Below the pieces are notes generated by a model, which did no database searches, had not been told where the DNA came from, and saw nothing but the letters and a program-made list of their open reading frames with translations. The position numbers and the translations under genes are program-made. A stretch of DNA of 40,358 nt from Lysobacterales bacterium (GTDB lineage: Bacteria > Pseudomonadota > Gammaproteobacteria > Xanthomonadales > SZUA-5), in contig JABAQR010000001.1 of NCBI GenBank assembly GCA_019187485.1, positions 1 to 40,358 on the forward strand, written 5' to 3'. This document shows, piece after piece, positions 33,331 through 40,358 of the stretch (position 1 is the stretch's first letter; every line of letters starts with the position of its first letter).

Positions 33331-34251
33331 TCATGCCTCGCGAACGGCCTTGGGCAGGCCCACGCCCGGTGCCGGCCGTTCGTGCAGCACCTCGCGGCGA
33401 AAGCGGAACAGGCCAGCCGGCCGGCCGCCGGTGGCGTGGATCTGCTGGCCGGTGGCTTCCACCAGTCCGGCATTGGCCACCAGCCGCCGAAAGTTCTGGG
33501 TGTGCAGCGGCTGGCCGGCGAGGGCTTCGACGAGACGCTGCAACTGACCGAGCGTGAAGCGCTCCGGCAGCAGTTCGAACACCAGCGGGCGGTACTTCAG
33601 CTTGCCGCGCAGGCGCCCGAGCGCGGTCGCGAGGATGCGCCGGTGGTCGCGCGCCATCGGCCGTCCCGGCACCGTGGCCGCCGTCTCACGGCCACGGCGG
33701 GCTTCGGCGACCAACCCCGCTTCCCACAGCAACTCGTAGCGTTCGAGGCTGCGCTCGGGATCCCAGGGCCAGCCTTCCAGTCCGAAGCACTGGCAGGCGC
33801 GCGCGTGGTTCTCCGGCAGGCGTGCCGCAAACTCTCGCAGCAGCGGCCGGATGCGGGTCTCCAGCAGTGCGGGTCGGCCCGCGCGCCAATCCTCCCAGGG
33901 CAGGAAACCGTACCAGTCTGCCCATGCCGACTCGAAACCGTCGGCCGGACGCCCCTCGCGCACCAGCGCCAGATAGGCGGTCGAGATCACCCGCGGTCCG
34001 CCGGCCGCCTCGCGCGGATCGCGGAAGCGATCGCCGAAGGTGTACAACTGTTCGACGTGACCCAGGGTCAGTCCGGTCCGCTGCGCCACCCAGGCGCGCA
34101 TGCCGCGCTCCAGCGTCGGGTGCGCGAGCAGATCGAGCGGTCCCGAAGGCAGCGCCTGCGCGTCGCCATCGGTCATCACCAGCACCCGCGGCGCATCGTC
34201 GGTGACCGCGACGATCACCGAGTCCAGGCTGATCAGGGCGTGGCTGGGCAT
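33331..34251 (-). CDS. NrtR-like regulator: NUDIX-type domain plus winged helix
   Basis: A 306-residue protein. Residues 1 to ~150 follow the NUDIX fold (SLDSVIVAVTDDAPRVLVMT..., then GMRAWVAQRTGLTLGHVEQLYTFGDRFRDPR), but the NUDIX box (GxxxxxExxxxREUxEExGU) is degraded: the Glu-rich metal-binding REVxEE part is missing. The C-terminal ~80 residues (FTLGQLQRLVEALAGQPLHTQNFRRLVANAGLVEATGQ) are the winged-helix DNA-binding domain characteristic of NrtR/NadQ-type regulators, which in other bacteria repress NAD-metabolism genes and sense ADP-ribose. No NAD-biosynthesis gene and no obvious NrtR box were seen nearby, so the target is unknown. Between it and the EEP gene upstream lies a CAACCCA word array. 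Confidence 0.82.
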   Translation of the reverse strand: MPSHALISLDSVIVAVTDDAPRVLVMTDGDAQALPSGPLDLLAHPTLERGMRAWVAQRTGLTLGHVEQLYTFGDRFRDPREAAGGPRVISTAYLALVREGRPADGFESAWADWYGFLPWEDWRAGRPALLETRIRPLLREFAARLPENHARACQCFGLEGWPWDPERSLERYELLWEAGLVAEARRGRETAATVPGRPMARDHRRILATALGRLRGKLKYRPLVFELLPERFTLGQLQRLVEALAGQPLHTQNFRRLVANAGLVEATGQQIHATGGRPAGLFRFRREVLHERPAPGVGLPKAVREA

Positions 34252-34324
34252 GGCGGGAGTCTATCCCGGGGTACGAGGGTGCGATGGCACGAAAGGCTCG
34301 TGGGTCAAGCGTTCCCGCACAAAT

Positions 34325-34361
34325 CCACAACCCACAACCCATCAACAACCAGCAACCCACG
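34325..34361. repeat. CAACCCA word array between the EEP gene and the regulator
   Basis: CCACAACCCACAACCC and further CAACAACC/GCAACCC words fill 34325-34361 and end directly at the stop codon (34362-34364) of the EEP hydrolase gene. No complementary GGTTGT arm was found nearby, so this is a one-armed case of the word family seen at 7487-7500 and 36601-36726. Confidence 0.75.
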
Positions 34362-35168
34362 CTACCGTCCCACCCGTACTCCATCCGGCAACTGCACATC
34401 CACCGCCACCGGGAGGTGGTCGGAGAGCTTCAGGGGTGGAGCTTCGTAGCGGGTGACGGCGATGTCGGGCGAGACCAGGATGTGGTCGATCGAGCGTTCG
34501 GGTTGCCAGGCCGGATAGGTCGCAAGTGCCTGCGGGCCGGGAATCGCCAGTGCGGCGCGGTCGAGGAAGCGGCGGAAGGCCGGGCTGGTGGGCTGGCAGT
34601 TGAAGTCGCCCATCAGCACCACGTGGCGATAGGGCTGAAGGAGCTCGTGCAGGAAGTCGAACTGACGGACGCGCGCCTGCGCACCGAGCGACAGGTGCGA
34701 TTGCGCCACCGCGACCGCCTCATGACCTTCGCCGTAGACCGCGAGCAGGACGCCACGGCCGGGAATGCGGCCGGGAAGCGGATGGTCCTCGACCAGGCGC
34801 GGCTGCGCGCGGCTCAGCAAACAGTTGGTCGACTCGGCGATGCGGCCGATGCGGCGGTTGCGTTGCTGCCACCAGTAGGGGAAGGCGGCGACTTCCGCGA
34901 GGTAGGCGGCCTGGTTGACGAAGCCTGAACGCAGGCTGCCGCCATCCACCTCCTGCAACGCGGCGATGTCGACTTCGGCGAGCAGGCGCGCCAGCTCGGA
35001 CAGGTTCTTGTGCTTGCCGGTATCCGGCAGGATGTGCCGCCAACTGCGTGTCAGGTACTCGCGGAAGCCGTCCTGGGCATTGCCCGCGTGGATGTTGAAG
35101 CAGAAAAGACGAAGGCGCGATCCATGGGACCGCGCCTCCCTGCGTTCGCTGCGGCCGGCAGCGTTCAC
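34362..35168 (-). CDS. Endonuclease/exonuclease/phosphatase (EEP) family hydrolase
   Basis: A 268-residue DNase I-like fold protein. Metal and catalytic positions: FNIHAG (Asn), ALQEVD (Glu), HLSLG, GDFNCQPTSPAF (Asp/Asn) and the terminal SDHLPVAVDV (Asp-His pair), plus RSIDHILVS. The substrate may be a nucleic acid, phospholipid or phosphosugar; no signal peptide is present, so it is cytoplasmic. The start is a GTG at 35168, eight bases after the dsbA stop; no good Shine-Dalgarno is seen, so translation is probably coupled to dsbA. The order cytochrome c4 - dsbA - EEP protein is, to my knowledge, also found in Pseudomonas. Confidence 0.88.
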   Translation of the reverse strand: MNAAGRSERREARSHGSRLRLFCFNIHAGNAQDGFREYLTRSWRHILPDTGKHKNLSELARLLAEVDIAALQEVDGGSLRSGFVNQAAYLAEVAAFPYWWQQRNRRIGRIAESTNCLLSRAQPRLVEDHPLPGRIPGRGVLLAVYGEGHEAVAVAQSHLSLGAQARVRQFDFLHELLQPYRHVVLMGDFNCQPTSPAFRRFLDRAALAIPGPQALATYPAWQPERSIDHILVSPDIAVTRYEAPPLKLSDHLPVAVDVQLPDGVRVGR

Positions 35169-35175
35169 GTGCCGA

Positions 35176-35823
35176 TCAGGCGCCCGGTTTGGCGGCGGCG
35201 CGCTCCCTGGCCACGAGCATATCGATCAGTTCGATCACGTTCTGCTGGCCTCCGGCGCTGCCGACGTCCAGACGCCACTTGCCGTTGACGATCACCGAGG
35301 GCGTGCCGGCGACGCCCCAGCGCGGAACCATCGTCTTGGAACGATTGATCTTGGTGTTGACCGCGAAGGACTGCGCCGCGCTCAGGAAGGCTTCCTTGGT
35401 GACGCCGAACTGGGTGTACCACTGCGCGAGATCGTCGAGCGAGCGGAAGGGCTTGCGCTCCTTGTGGATCGCCGCAAACAGCTTGTCGTGCGACGCCTCC
35501 AGGATGCCGAGCGTTTCCGCCGCGTAGTAGGCGCGCGCGAAGGCCTCGGAGACCGGATCCCAGGCCGCCGGGAAAGGCGCGTAGGCAACGTCGGCCGGCT
35601 TGCTCGCCTTCCACTTGTTCAGATAGGGCTCCAGGTCGTAGCAGTGCGGGCAGGTGTACATGAACACCGTGAGCACCTCGATTTTGCTGCCGGAGCTGGT
35701 CGGTTGCGCGGGGTCGATCGCCATGTAGTGGCGACCTTGCTGGAACTTCTCCGGCTGCTGCGCGCCGGCCGGCAGCGCAAAGGCCAGGGCGAACGCGAAC
35801 AAGGTGATGAGAGCTGCACGCAT
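35176..35823 (-). CDS. dsbA: Thiol:disulfide interchange protein DsbA
   Basis: A 215-residue periplasmic oxidoreductase that introduces disulfide bonds into exported proteins. Signal peptide LITLFAFALAFALPAGA, thioredoxin-fold active site CPHC in VFMYTCPHCYDLEP (~residue 57), helical insertion domain, and the cis-proline loop GTPSVIVNGKW near residue 175. ATG 35823 was chosen over 35832 because GAGGA sits nine bases before it, whereas the alternative has none. Cytochrome c4 is encoded upstream with an 83-base gap. The cognate DsbB is not in the window. Confidence 0.95.
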   Translation of the reverse strand: MRAALITLFAFALAFALPAGAQQPEKFQQGRHYMAIDPAQPTSSGSKIEVLTVFMYTCPHCYDLEPYLNKWKASKPADVAYAPFPAAWDPVSEAFARAYYAAETLGILEASHDKLFAAIHKERKPFRSLDDLAQWYTQFGVTKEAFLSAAQSFAVNTKINRSKTMVPRWGVAGTPSVIVNGKWRLDVGSAGGQQNVIELIDMLVARERAAAKPGA

Positions 35824-35906
35824 CGATGGCATTCCTCAACGGACGGGTGTGGACGAGAGCTTGTCAGAACGCGCCTGAATGGCGCCGCTCGGCACGGCGA
35901 ACCGCC

Positions 35907-36527
35907 TCAGGGCGACGCCGAATCGAGTCCCTGCAGGTAGGAGGCCAGCGCGTCGATCTCGGCGTCCGTGAGCGGCTTGGCAAGCTGTGCCATCGCCTGC
36001 CCGTTGGCGTCGCTGCCGTGCAGTTCTCCGTCGCGGAAGCGGCGTAGCATCCCGGCGCTGTATTGGGCGTGCTGGCCGGCCAGCGCCGGATAGCGCGACG
36101 CCGGGTTGCCGCGTCCGGAGGGGCCGTGGCAGGCCGCGCAGGCGGGGATCCCGCGCTTGCCGTCGCCGCCGCGCCAGATCGGCTCGGCCAGCCTGACCAG
36201 ACTCTCGTCGGCGATGTCCGGCTTGGCCGCCTGGGAGGCGAAGTAGGCGCCGAGATCGGCCATGTCCTGCTCGCTCAGCGTGATCGAAAAGCCAAGCATG
36301 ATCGGGTTGTTGCGCACGCTGGTCTTGAACAGCGCCAGCTGGTGTGCGAGATAGTCGGCGTGCTGGCCGGCGATCTTGGGATACTGCGGATCGCTGCTGT
36401 TGCCGTCGATGCCGTGGCAGGCCGCACACACGGCTGCCTTGGTTTGGCCGGCGACGGCATCGCCGGCCGCCAGCAGCGGGGTGGAGGCGGACAGCGCCGC
36501 GAGCGCGAGCAGGGTGCAGAGCTTCAT
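35907..36527 (-). CDS. Cytochrome c4 (diheme)
   Basis: A 206-residue periplasmic electron carrier with signal peptide (LLALAALSASTPLLAAG) and two class I cytochrome c domains. Heme sites are VCAACHG (~residue 34) and ACAACHG (~residue 130). Axial Met candidates lie in NNPIMLG and in GQAMAQ. The two halves are homologous, as in all c4 proteins, which pass electrons from bc1 to terminal oxidases. A -10 TAGAAT and a -35 CCGACA lie upstream (36585-36613). It is the first gene of the c4 - dsbA - EEP unit and faces engB. Confidence 0.95.
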   Translation of the reverse strand: MKLCTLLALAALSASTPLLAAGDAVAGQTKAAVCAACHGIDGNSSDPQYPKIAGQHADYLAHQLALFKTSVRNNPIMLGFSITLSEQDMADLGAYFASQAAKPDIADESLVRLAEPIWRGGDGKRGIPACAACHGPSGRGNPASRYPALAGQHAQYSAGMLRRFRDGELHGSDANGQAMAQLAKPLTDAEIDALASYLQGLDSASP

Positions 36528-36584
36528 CGTCAAGGACCTCGACACAACTTCGGAGACCAGTGGGCCGGGAGGCAAGGATCGCGG

Positions 36585-36613
36585 ATTCTACATGGCGACC
36601 AGCGGGTTGTCGG
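36585..36613 (-). promoter_or_regulatory. Probable promoter of cytochrome c4 - dsbA unit
   Basis: On the minus strand: -35 CCGACA (36613-36608), 17-base spacer, -10 TAGAAT (36590-36585, five of six matches to TATAAT). The expected start of transcription gives a leader of about 50 bases. The -35 box lies within the left arm of the GGTTGTC-word repeat. Confidence 0.5.
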
Positions 36614-36726
36614 TTGCCGCTGCTCGCTTGTCGGCAGCGCGGGTCCGGTCCGGGCGAGATGGATCGGTACTCCGGCCGTCGCTGACTACAGCCGCGGACC
36701 CACAACCAGCGACCGACAACCGCGCT
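36601..36726. repeat. GGTTGTC/GACAACC inverted repeat in the divergent c4/engB promoter region
   Basis: The left arm AGCGGGTTGTCGGTTG (36601-36616, continuing imperfectly to about 36647) and the right arm (36695-36726, ACAACC and GACAACCGCGCT words) are reverse complements around a ~48-base centre. It occupies the middle of the 225-base gap between the two divergent genes. Confidence 0.8.
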
Positions 36727-36741
36727 CCACTGCCGTAGATT
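36713..36741 (+). promoter_or_regulatory. Probable engB promoter
   Basis: -35 CCGACA (36713-36718), 17-base spacer, -10 TAGATT (36736-36741). It mirrors the cytochrome c4 promoter. Transcription would start only about five bases before the engB ATG (36753), so the mRNA would be nearly leaderless, in line with the absence of a Shine-Dalgarno. Confidence 0.4.
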
Positions 36742-36752
36742 CCATCGCAGAC

Positions 36753-37370
36753 ATGAACACGCCAGAATCCGACCTCGCGCGCCGCTTCCGGCGCGCCGCC
36801 TTCGTGCTGAGCACGCCGGATGCACGCACCCTGCCGGCGGACAGCGGCGCCGAGGTCGCCTTCGCCGGCCGCTCGAACGCCGGCAAGTCCAGCGCGATCA
36901 ATGCGATCTGCGAGCAGGGCGGTCTGGCGCGCACCAGCAAGACGCCTGGGCGCACGCAGCAGCTGGTGGTGTTCGACCTCGGCGACGGCCAGCGCCTGGT
37001 TGACCTTCCGGGTTATGGCTACGCGCGCGTGCCGCTGGCGGTGAAGCAGCAGTGGCACGCGCTGATCGACCGGTATGTGCGCGAGCGCGCTTCGTTGCGC
37101 GGCATCGTCGTGGTCAGCGATGTGCGCCACGCGCTCACCGACTTCGACCGTCAGATGCTGCATTACTGCCAGCACCGCGGCCTGCGTTGCCTGTTGTTGC
37201 TGAGCAAGGCCGACAAGCTCAATCGCGGTCCCGCACTCGCGGTGCGCCGCCAGGTGCTCGCACAGATCGCCGATCTCGGCGTGCCGACCACCGCAGTGGT
37301 GTTCTCGGCGCGGAGTCGGGACGGCGTGGACGCAGCCCGTGTGGCGTTGTCCGCCTTGCTGGACCAGTGA
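36753..37370 (+). CDS. engB: Ribosome biogenesis GTPase EngB (YsxC/YihA)
   Basis: A 205-residue TrmE-Era-EngA-EngB type GTPase needed for assembly of the large ribosomal subunit. G1 GRSNAGKSS (~40-48), G2 region ARTSKTPGRTQQ, G3 DLPGYGYARV (~80-89), G4 LLSKADKL (SKAD replaces the common TKAD) and G5 FSARSRDGVD are all present. ATG 36753 begins the family N terminus (the frame is open much further upstream by chance). EngB facing cytochrome c4/dsbA is an arrangement I also recall from Pseudomonas. The gene converges on the coiled-coil protein gene with a 58-base gap. Confidence 0.95.
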   Translation: MNTPESDLARRFRRAAFVLSTPDARTLPADSGAEVAFAGRSNAGKSSAINAICEQGGLARTSKTPGRTQQLVVFDLGDGQRLVDLPGYGYARVPLAVKQQWHALIDRYVRERASLRGIVVVSDVRHALTDFDRQMLHYCQHRGLRCLLLLSKADKLNRGPALAVRRQVLAQIADLGVPTTAVVFSARSRDGVDAARVALSALLDQ

Positions 37371-37428
37371 GTTCCACGCCGGGGCGGCCCGCGGACACCG
37401 GCTCCATCCATGCCGCGCGGCGGCGGAA

Positions 37429-38742
37429 TTACAGCGCCGCGTAGCGCTCCAGCAGCTTGGGCGAAAAGGCCCGCGCATCCGGTTTCAAGCTGTGGTCGAG
37501 CAGTTTGGCCTTGCGCAGATCGGTGTCGACCGACGCCGCCAGACTGCGGTCCTGGGCACCGCCGCGCATGTACATGTGCCAGCGCGCGGCGGCGCGCAGA
37601 AGCAGCGCCTGTGCCTTGGCGCGGTGGTCGGCGATCTGCTCGAGCTGGTTCCATTGGGCGGCGCCGGCATAGTCGGCACCGAGGTAAGCGCGCGCCAGCG
37701 CACGCAGCGGTTCGGGAGCCGGCTTGGGCGCCGCGGCGATCGCGGCATCGAGACCGCGCAGTGCGGCGTTGGCGCGATCGAGCGCGGCCTCGATGCTCGC
37801 CGCATCGCTCGCCGTCTGCGCCAACTGCAAGGCCTTGCGTTGGTCGGCGGCCGCCCGCAGCGCCGGCGCCTCGGCGGGCACGCCGGCGGCGCCCGCTTCG
37901 CGGCTGCGCGCGTCGAGCTTCGCCAGCACGCCGCCGATGCTGTTGCGGCGTGCTTCCAGCAGACGCGCGGCGATCGCCTCGTTGAGACCGCGCGCGGCGG
38001 CGTCGACCTGCGCATCGAGTTGCGCGAGACCGCTTTCGACGCTGCGCGCGCTGGCTTCCACCCGTCCGAGGAGCGCGGCGTCGCCGGCGCGGCCCGCGTC
38101 TTGCAGGTTGGCGCGCGCCTGATCACGTTGCTGTTTGAACGTGGCCAGCTGGCGACTGGCCGCGCGCGCGTCGCCGCTGCCGGCCAGCGGCGCCTTGGCG
38201 AGCTTGCTCTCGATGCCGCGGATGCTGCGGTCGAGGCCGTCCAGCAGTGCCTGCGCCGGCCCGATGCGCTGCGTCGAGAGCGGAACCGTACCCGCTGGCG
38301 TTCTGGTCGGCTGCACCGCCGGCGGTTTCCCTTGCGCCACGGCAGGCGGCGCGTCCGGCTGTTGCGCCAGCAGCGACTGCCGGCAGCTCGCCAGCTCCCG
38401 TGCCTGCACCGGCGCCAGTTCCTTGAGGCCGGCGATCACCGCCTTGCTGGCGTCGTTTTCGAAGGCATCGACGGCCGCGCGGCAATCGCCGAGCCTGGCG
38501 TTCGCGAGGCCGAGGTAGTAGTGCGGCACGTAGGGTTCCGGGATGGTGCCGTACAGGCGCGCGCGCGCCACCGGATCGGCGCGTTCGCGCAAGGCCGACT
38601 GCATGAGGGTACGGGCCTTCTCCCAGTCGCCCTTCTTGGCGGCGTCGCGGCCATTGAGGTAGTCGTTGCGATAGTCGGCGAGCGCCGCGGCTGCGTACGC
38701 GAGCGCCAGCAGAGCCGTCAGGAGAGACAGTGCGCGCTTCAT
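37429..38742 (-). CDS. Periplasmic coiled-coil protein coupled to a Ser/Thr kinase
   Basis: A 437-residue exported protein, signal peptide SLLTALLALAYAAAALA. The first ~100 residues resemble TPR-like repeats (RDAAKKGDWEKARTLMQSALRE, YYLGLANARLGDCRAAVDAFEND). A Pro-rich linker (~130-150) leads to ~220 residues rich in Ala, Leu, Arg and Gln with heptad character, probably a long helical bundle or coiled coil. The C-terminal ~70 residues (RALARAYLGADYAGAAQWNQL... LRAAARWHMYMRGG) are again helical-repeat-like. I do not recognise the family. Its ATG overlaps the kinase stop (ATGA, 38739-38742), so it is made together with the kinase and may be an extracytoplasmic partner or reader of it. Confidence 0.72.
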   Translation of the reverse strand: MKRALSLLTALLALAYAAAALADYRNDYLNGRDAAKKGDWEKARTLMQSALRERADPVARARLYGTIPEPYVPHYYLGLANARLGDCRAAVDAFENDASKAVIAGLKELAPVQARELASCRQSLLAQQPDAPPAVAQGKPPAVQPTRTPAGTVPLSTQRIGPAQALLDGLDRSIRGIESKLAKAPLAGSGDARAASRQLATFKQQRDQARANLQDAGRAGDAALLGRVEASARSVESGLAQLDAQVDAAARGLNEAIAARLLEARRNSIGGVLAKLDARSREAGAAGVPAEAPALRAAADQRKALQLAQTASDAASIEAALDRANAALRGLDAAIAAAPKPAPEPLRALARAYLGADYAGAAQWNQLEQIADHRAKAQALLLRAAARWHMYMRGGAQDRSLAASVDTDLRKAKLLDHSLKPDARAFSPKLLERYAAL

Positions 38743-40358
38743 CGGAAGCCCGCCTGTCGCAGATAGGCATCGGCGTCGAGCGCCGCGAAGCGCAGTTCGG
38801 CGACGTGCGTGTCGCCACGGCCGACGTTGGCTGCGGCCACTTGCTGCGAGCGCCCGTCCGGGCCCTGCACGGTGATCGTGTAGCGCCCCTCGGGCAAGGT
38901 CAGCGGCAGGGGCGTGCGCGGATCGCGCCCCAGATCCTGCTCGCGGCCATCGGCGCTCACCACCTTCAGCACCTTGCCCCAGGGTTGCGCATCGACCACC
39001 AGGGTGCCGGCGCGTGCGGCCTCATCGGCGGCGCGCTGCTGCTCGGCGAGTGCGCGCTCGGCGCTGCTCAGGCGCGACTCCAGCGCGCGCAGCGGCGCGC
39101 TGTCGGGGGCGAAGCGCAATGCCGGTTCGAGCAGGCCGCGCGCCTCATCCAGCCGCGCCGCTTGCAGCGCCGCGGCGACCGCGGCGTCGGTGCGCTGCAG
39201 CAGCTCGCCGCGCAGCGTCGCGGCGGCTTGCTGCAGGTCCGCCGCCTGGATCGCCTCGATCCCGGCGATCGCCTCCACCAGTGCGCCCGCCGTCAACGGC
39301 CTGCGTCGCAGCAGGGCCATCACTTCGGCCTCGTTGCGCTGCGCGCCCAGGCGCGCGGTCAGCGTCGCCACCTGCTGTGCGGCGGCCAGCGCCGCCGGCG
39401 AATCCGGCAGCAGCGCCTGAAGGCGGTCGCGTTGGGCGCTGGCATCGATCAAGTCGCCCTTGCGCACCGCCTGTTCCAGCGCCTGCGTCAACCCCTGCGC
39501 CACGCGCGCGGAGAGCGCCTTGTAATCGGGGTCGTCGACGCCAGCGTAGATCGCCAGATCGGCCAGGGCCGACCCCAGTGCCGGGTCGGCGAGGCCATCG
39601 CCGCGCGCCAGCATCGCGTCGATGTCGCCGACGCGACGCGCGATCTCGCCATCGCGCAGTTGGGCGAGTTGCCCCTGATCCAGTTGCGCCAGCTTCTGCT
39701 CCAGTTCCTCGCTCTCGAAGGCGATCGCGGCGGCGCTCAGCAGATTGCGCGCCGCGCCGTACTGTTCGTCGCCGATGCGCTTGGCGAGCTCGCGCTCGAC
39801 CGCCGCGCGCAGGCTGGCGCGGCGGTCCACCACGAGTGGATGCCGGGTGGTGGTGTTGCGCATCAGCGCCAGGGTCTTGGCGGCGTTCTTGTCCGCCGGC
39901 AGCACCAGCTCGCCCTTGTGGAGCTGGTTGTCGAAGGTGCTGGCGAGCGCCTCCAGGGTGTACAGCTCGGCCTCCGACAGCTCGCCCTCGCGCAGCACCC
40001 ACCAGCCCAGCAGCAGCGACAGCAGCAGCGCCGCCGCGGCACCGATCAACAGCCGCGCACGGCCGCGCGGCGGTGCCGTATCGGGTGTAGGTCGGTGCGG
40101 TGCCGGTGCCGCCTGCACCGGCGGACGCGGGGCCGGCATGGGCGGGCGCTTGAGCGCTTCGCGCAAGGCCTCGTCGCCGGTGTGGTCGAAGGAAAAGCCG
40201 AGCAGGCGCAACTGTTCCGAAAGCGGCAGTGCGGTGTCGAAGCGCAGCGCCTGCTGCAGATCCGGGCTCTCGGCGAGTGCGGTGCGAATTGCCATCACCA
40301 CGCTCGCCATGTCCGCCAGGCGTGTGCCGGGATCCTTGGCCATCATGCCGTCGATCAC
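38739..40358 (-). CDS. Membrane Ser/Thr protein kinase, C-terminal part with PEGA-like domain
   Basis: The gene runs off the window's right edge; 539 residues of its C-terminal part are visible. They begin in the kinase C-lobe (IDGMMAKDPGTRLADMASVVMAIRTAL, the conserved Arg-containing subdomain XI). A Pro-rich linker (~80-100) and one membrane helix (LLIGAAAALLLSLLLGWWVL, ~105-124) follow, then ~320 extracytoplasmic residues of Ala/Leu/Gln/Glu-rich helical repeats, and finally a PEGA-like beta domain (GTLVVDAQPWGKVLKVV... TPLPLTLPEGRYTITVQGPDG) near the C terminus. Kinases of this plan usually sense an envelope or wall ligand. The substrate is unknown. The next gene is coupled by a four-base overlap. 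Confidence 0.85.
   Translation of the reverse strand: MIDGMMAKDPGTRLADMASVVMAIRTALAESPDLQQALRFDTALPLSEQLRLLGFSFDHTGDEALREALKRPPMPAPRPPVQAAPAPHRPTPDTAPPRGRARLLIGAAAALLLSLLLGWWVLREGELSEAELYTLEALASTFDNQLHKGELVLPADKNAAKTLALMRNTTTRHPLVVDRRASLRAAVERELAKRIGDEQYGAARNLLSAAAIAFESEELEQKLAQLDQGQLAQLRDGEIARRVGDIDAMLARGDGLADPALGSALADLAIYAGVDDPDYKALSARVAQGLTQALEQAVRKGDLIDASAQRDRLQALLPDSPAALAAAQQVATLTARLGAQRNEAEVMALLRRRPLTAGALVEAIAGIEAIQAADLQQAAATLRGELLQRTDAAVAAALQAARLDEARGLLEPALRFAPDSAPLRALESRLSSAERALAEQQRAADEAARAGTLVVDAQPWGKVLKVVSADGREQDLGRDPRTPLPLTLPEGRYTITVQGPDGRSQQVAAANVGRGDTHVAELRFAALDADAYLRQAGFR

Overview
The window is very GC-rich DNA from a Gram-negative bacterium, most likely a gammaproteobacterium of the Xanthomonadales/Lysobacterales (Lysobacteraceae or Rhodanobacteraceae). 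The assignment is an inference. It rests on the conserved block cytochrome c4 - dsbA - EEP-family hydrolase facing engB, on outer-membrane functions (PagL-like lipid A deacylase, RND and MacB-type efflux), on a RibB with a degenerate RibA domain, and on intergenic DNA full of short iterated words. All 35 calls for genes or gene remnants come from reading the sequence; no database search was possible.

Layout. 1-6112 (+): the 3' end of a Rep/UvrD helicase, a small secreted protein, a large exported Asp-box beta-propeller protein, a DUF2750 protein and an exported MsrB. 6238-10785 (-): a four-gene MacAB-type exporter (adaptor, ATPase, two FtsX-type permeases). 10958-12294 (-): a secreted HExxH peptidase followed by a remnant of an ADP-ribosylglycohydrolase gene. 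12411-18503 (-): a complete tripartite RND pump (adaptor lipoprotein, inner-membrane transporter, outer-membrane factor). 18975-29714 (+): a periplasmic solute-binding protein, an SDR/DoxX fusion with a DUF2269 membrane partner, a secreted protein, an ArnT-like glycosyltransferase, BioH, a second polytopic GT39-like protein, and an ABC ATPase/permease pair. 29728-36527 (-): ribB(X), purD, pagL, a small secreted protein, an NrtR-like regulator, an EEP hydrolase, dsbA and cytochrome c4. 36753-37370 (+): engB. 37429-40358 (-): a periplasmic coiled-coil protein translationally coupled to a membrane Ser/Thr kinase whose N-terminal part lies beyond the window.

The most unusual signal is not a gene. 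At least nine gene boundaries carry inverted or tandem arrays of 7- or 9-nt words: GTGCCCC, CGGGACT, GGACGCAAA, GGAAAAA and ACAACCC/GGTTGTC types. Word identity differs between loci, but the architecture is similar: two arms of iterated words around a short centre. They lie between convergent genes, inside operons, in 5' leaders, directly against stop codons, and once inside a coding region, where a 9-nt word becomes a tripeptide repeat in a lipoprotein leader. At the cytochrome c4/engB divergent promoter the two arms appear to provide mirror-image -35 boxes. The arrays look like one family of small mobile or self-expanding intergenic elements that has been taken into expression signals. I recognise no tRNA, rRNA, IS element, prophage or CRISPR array.
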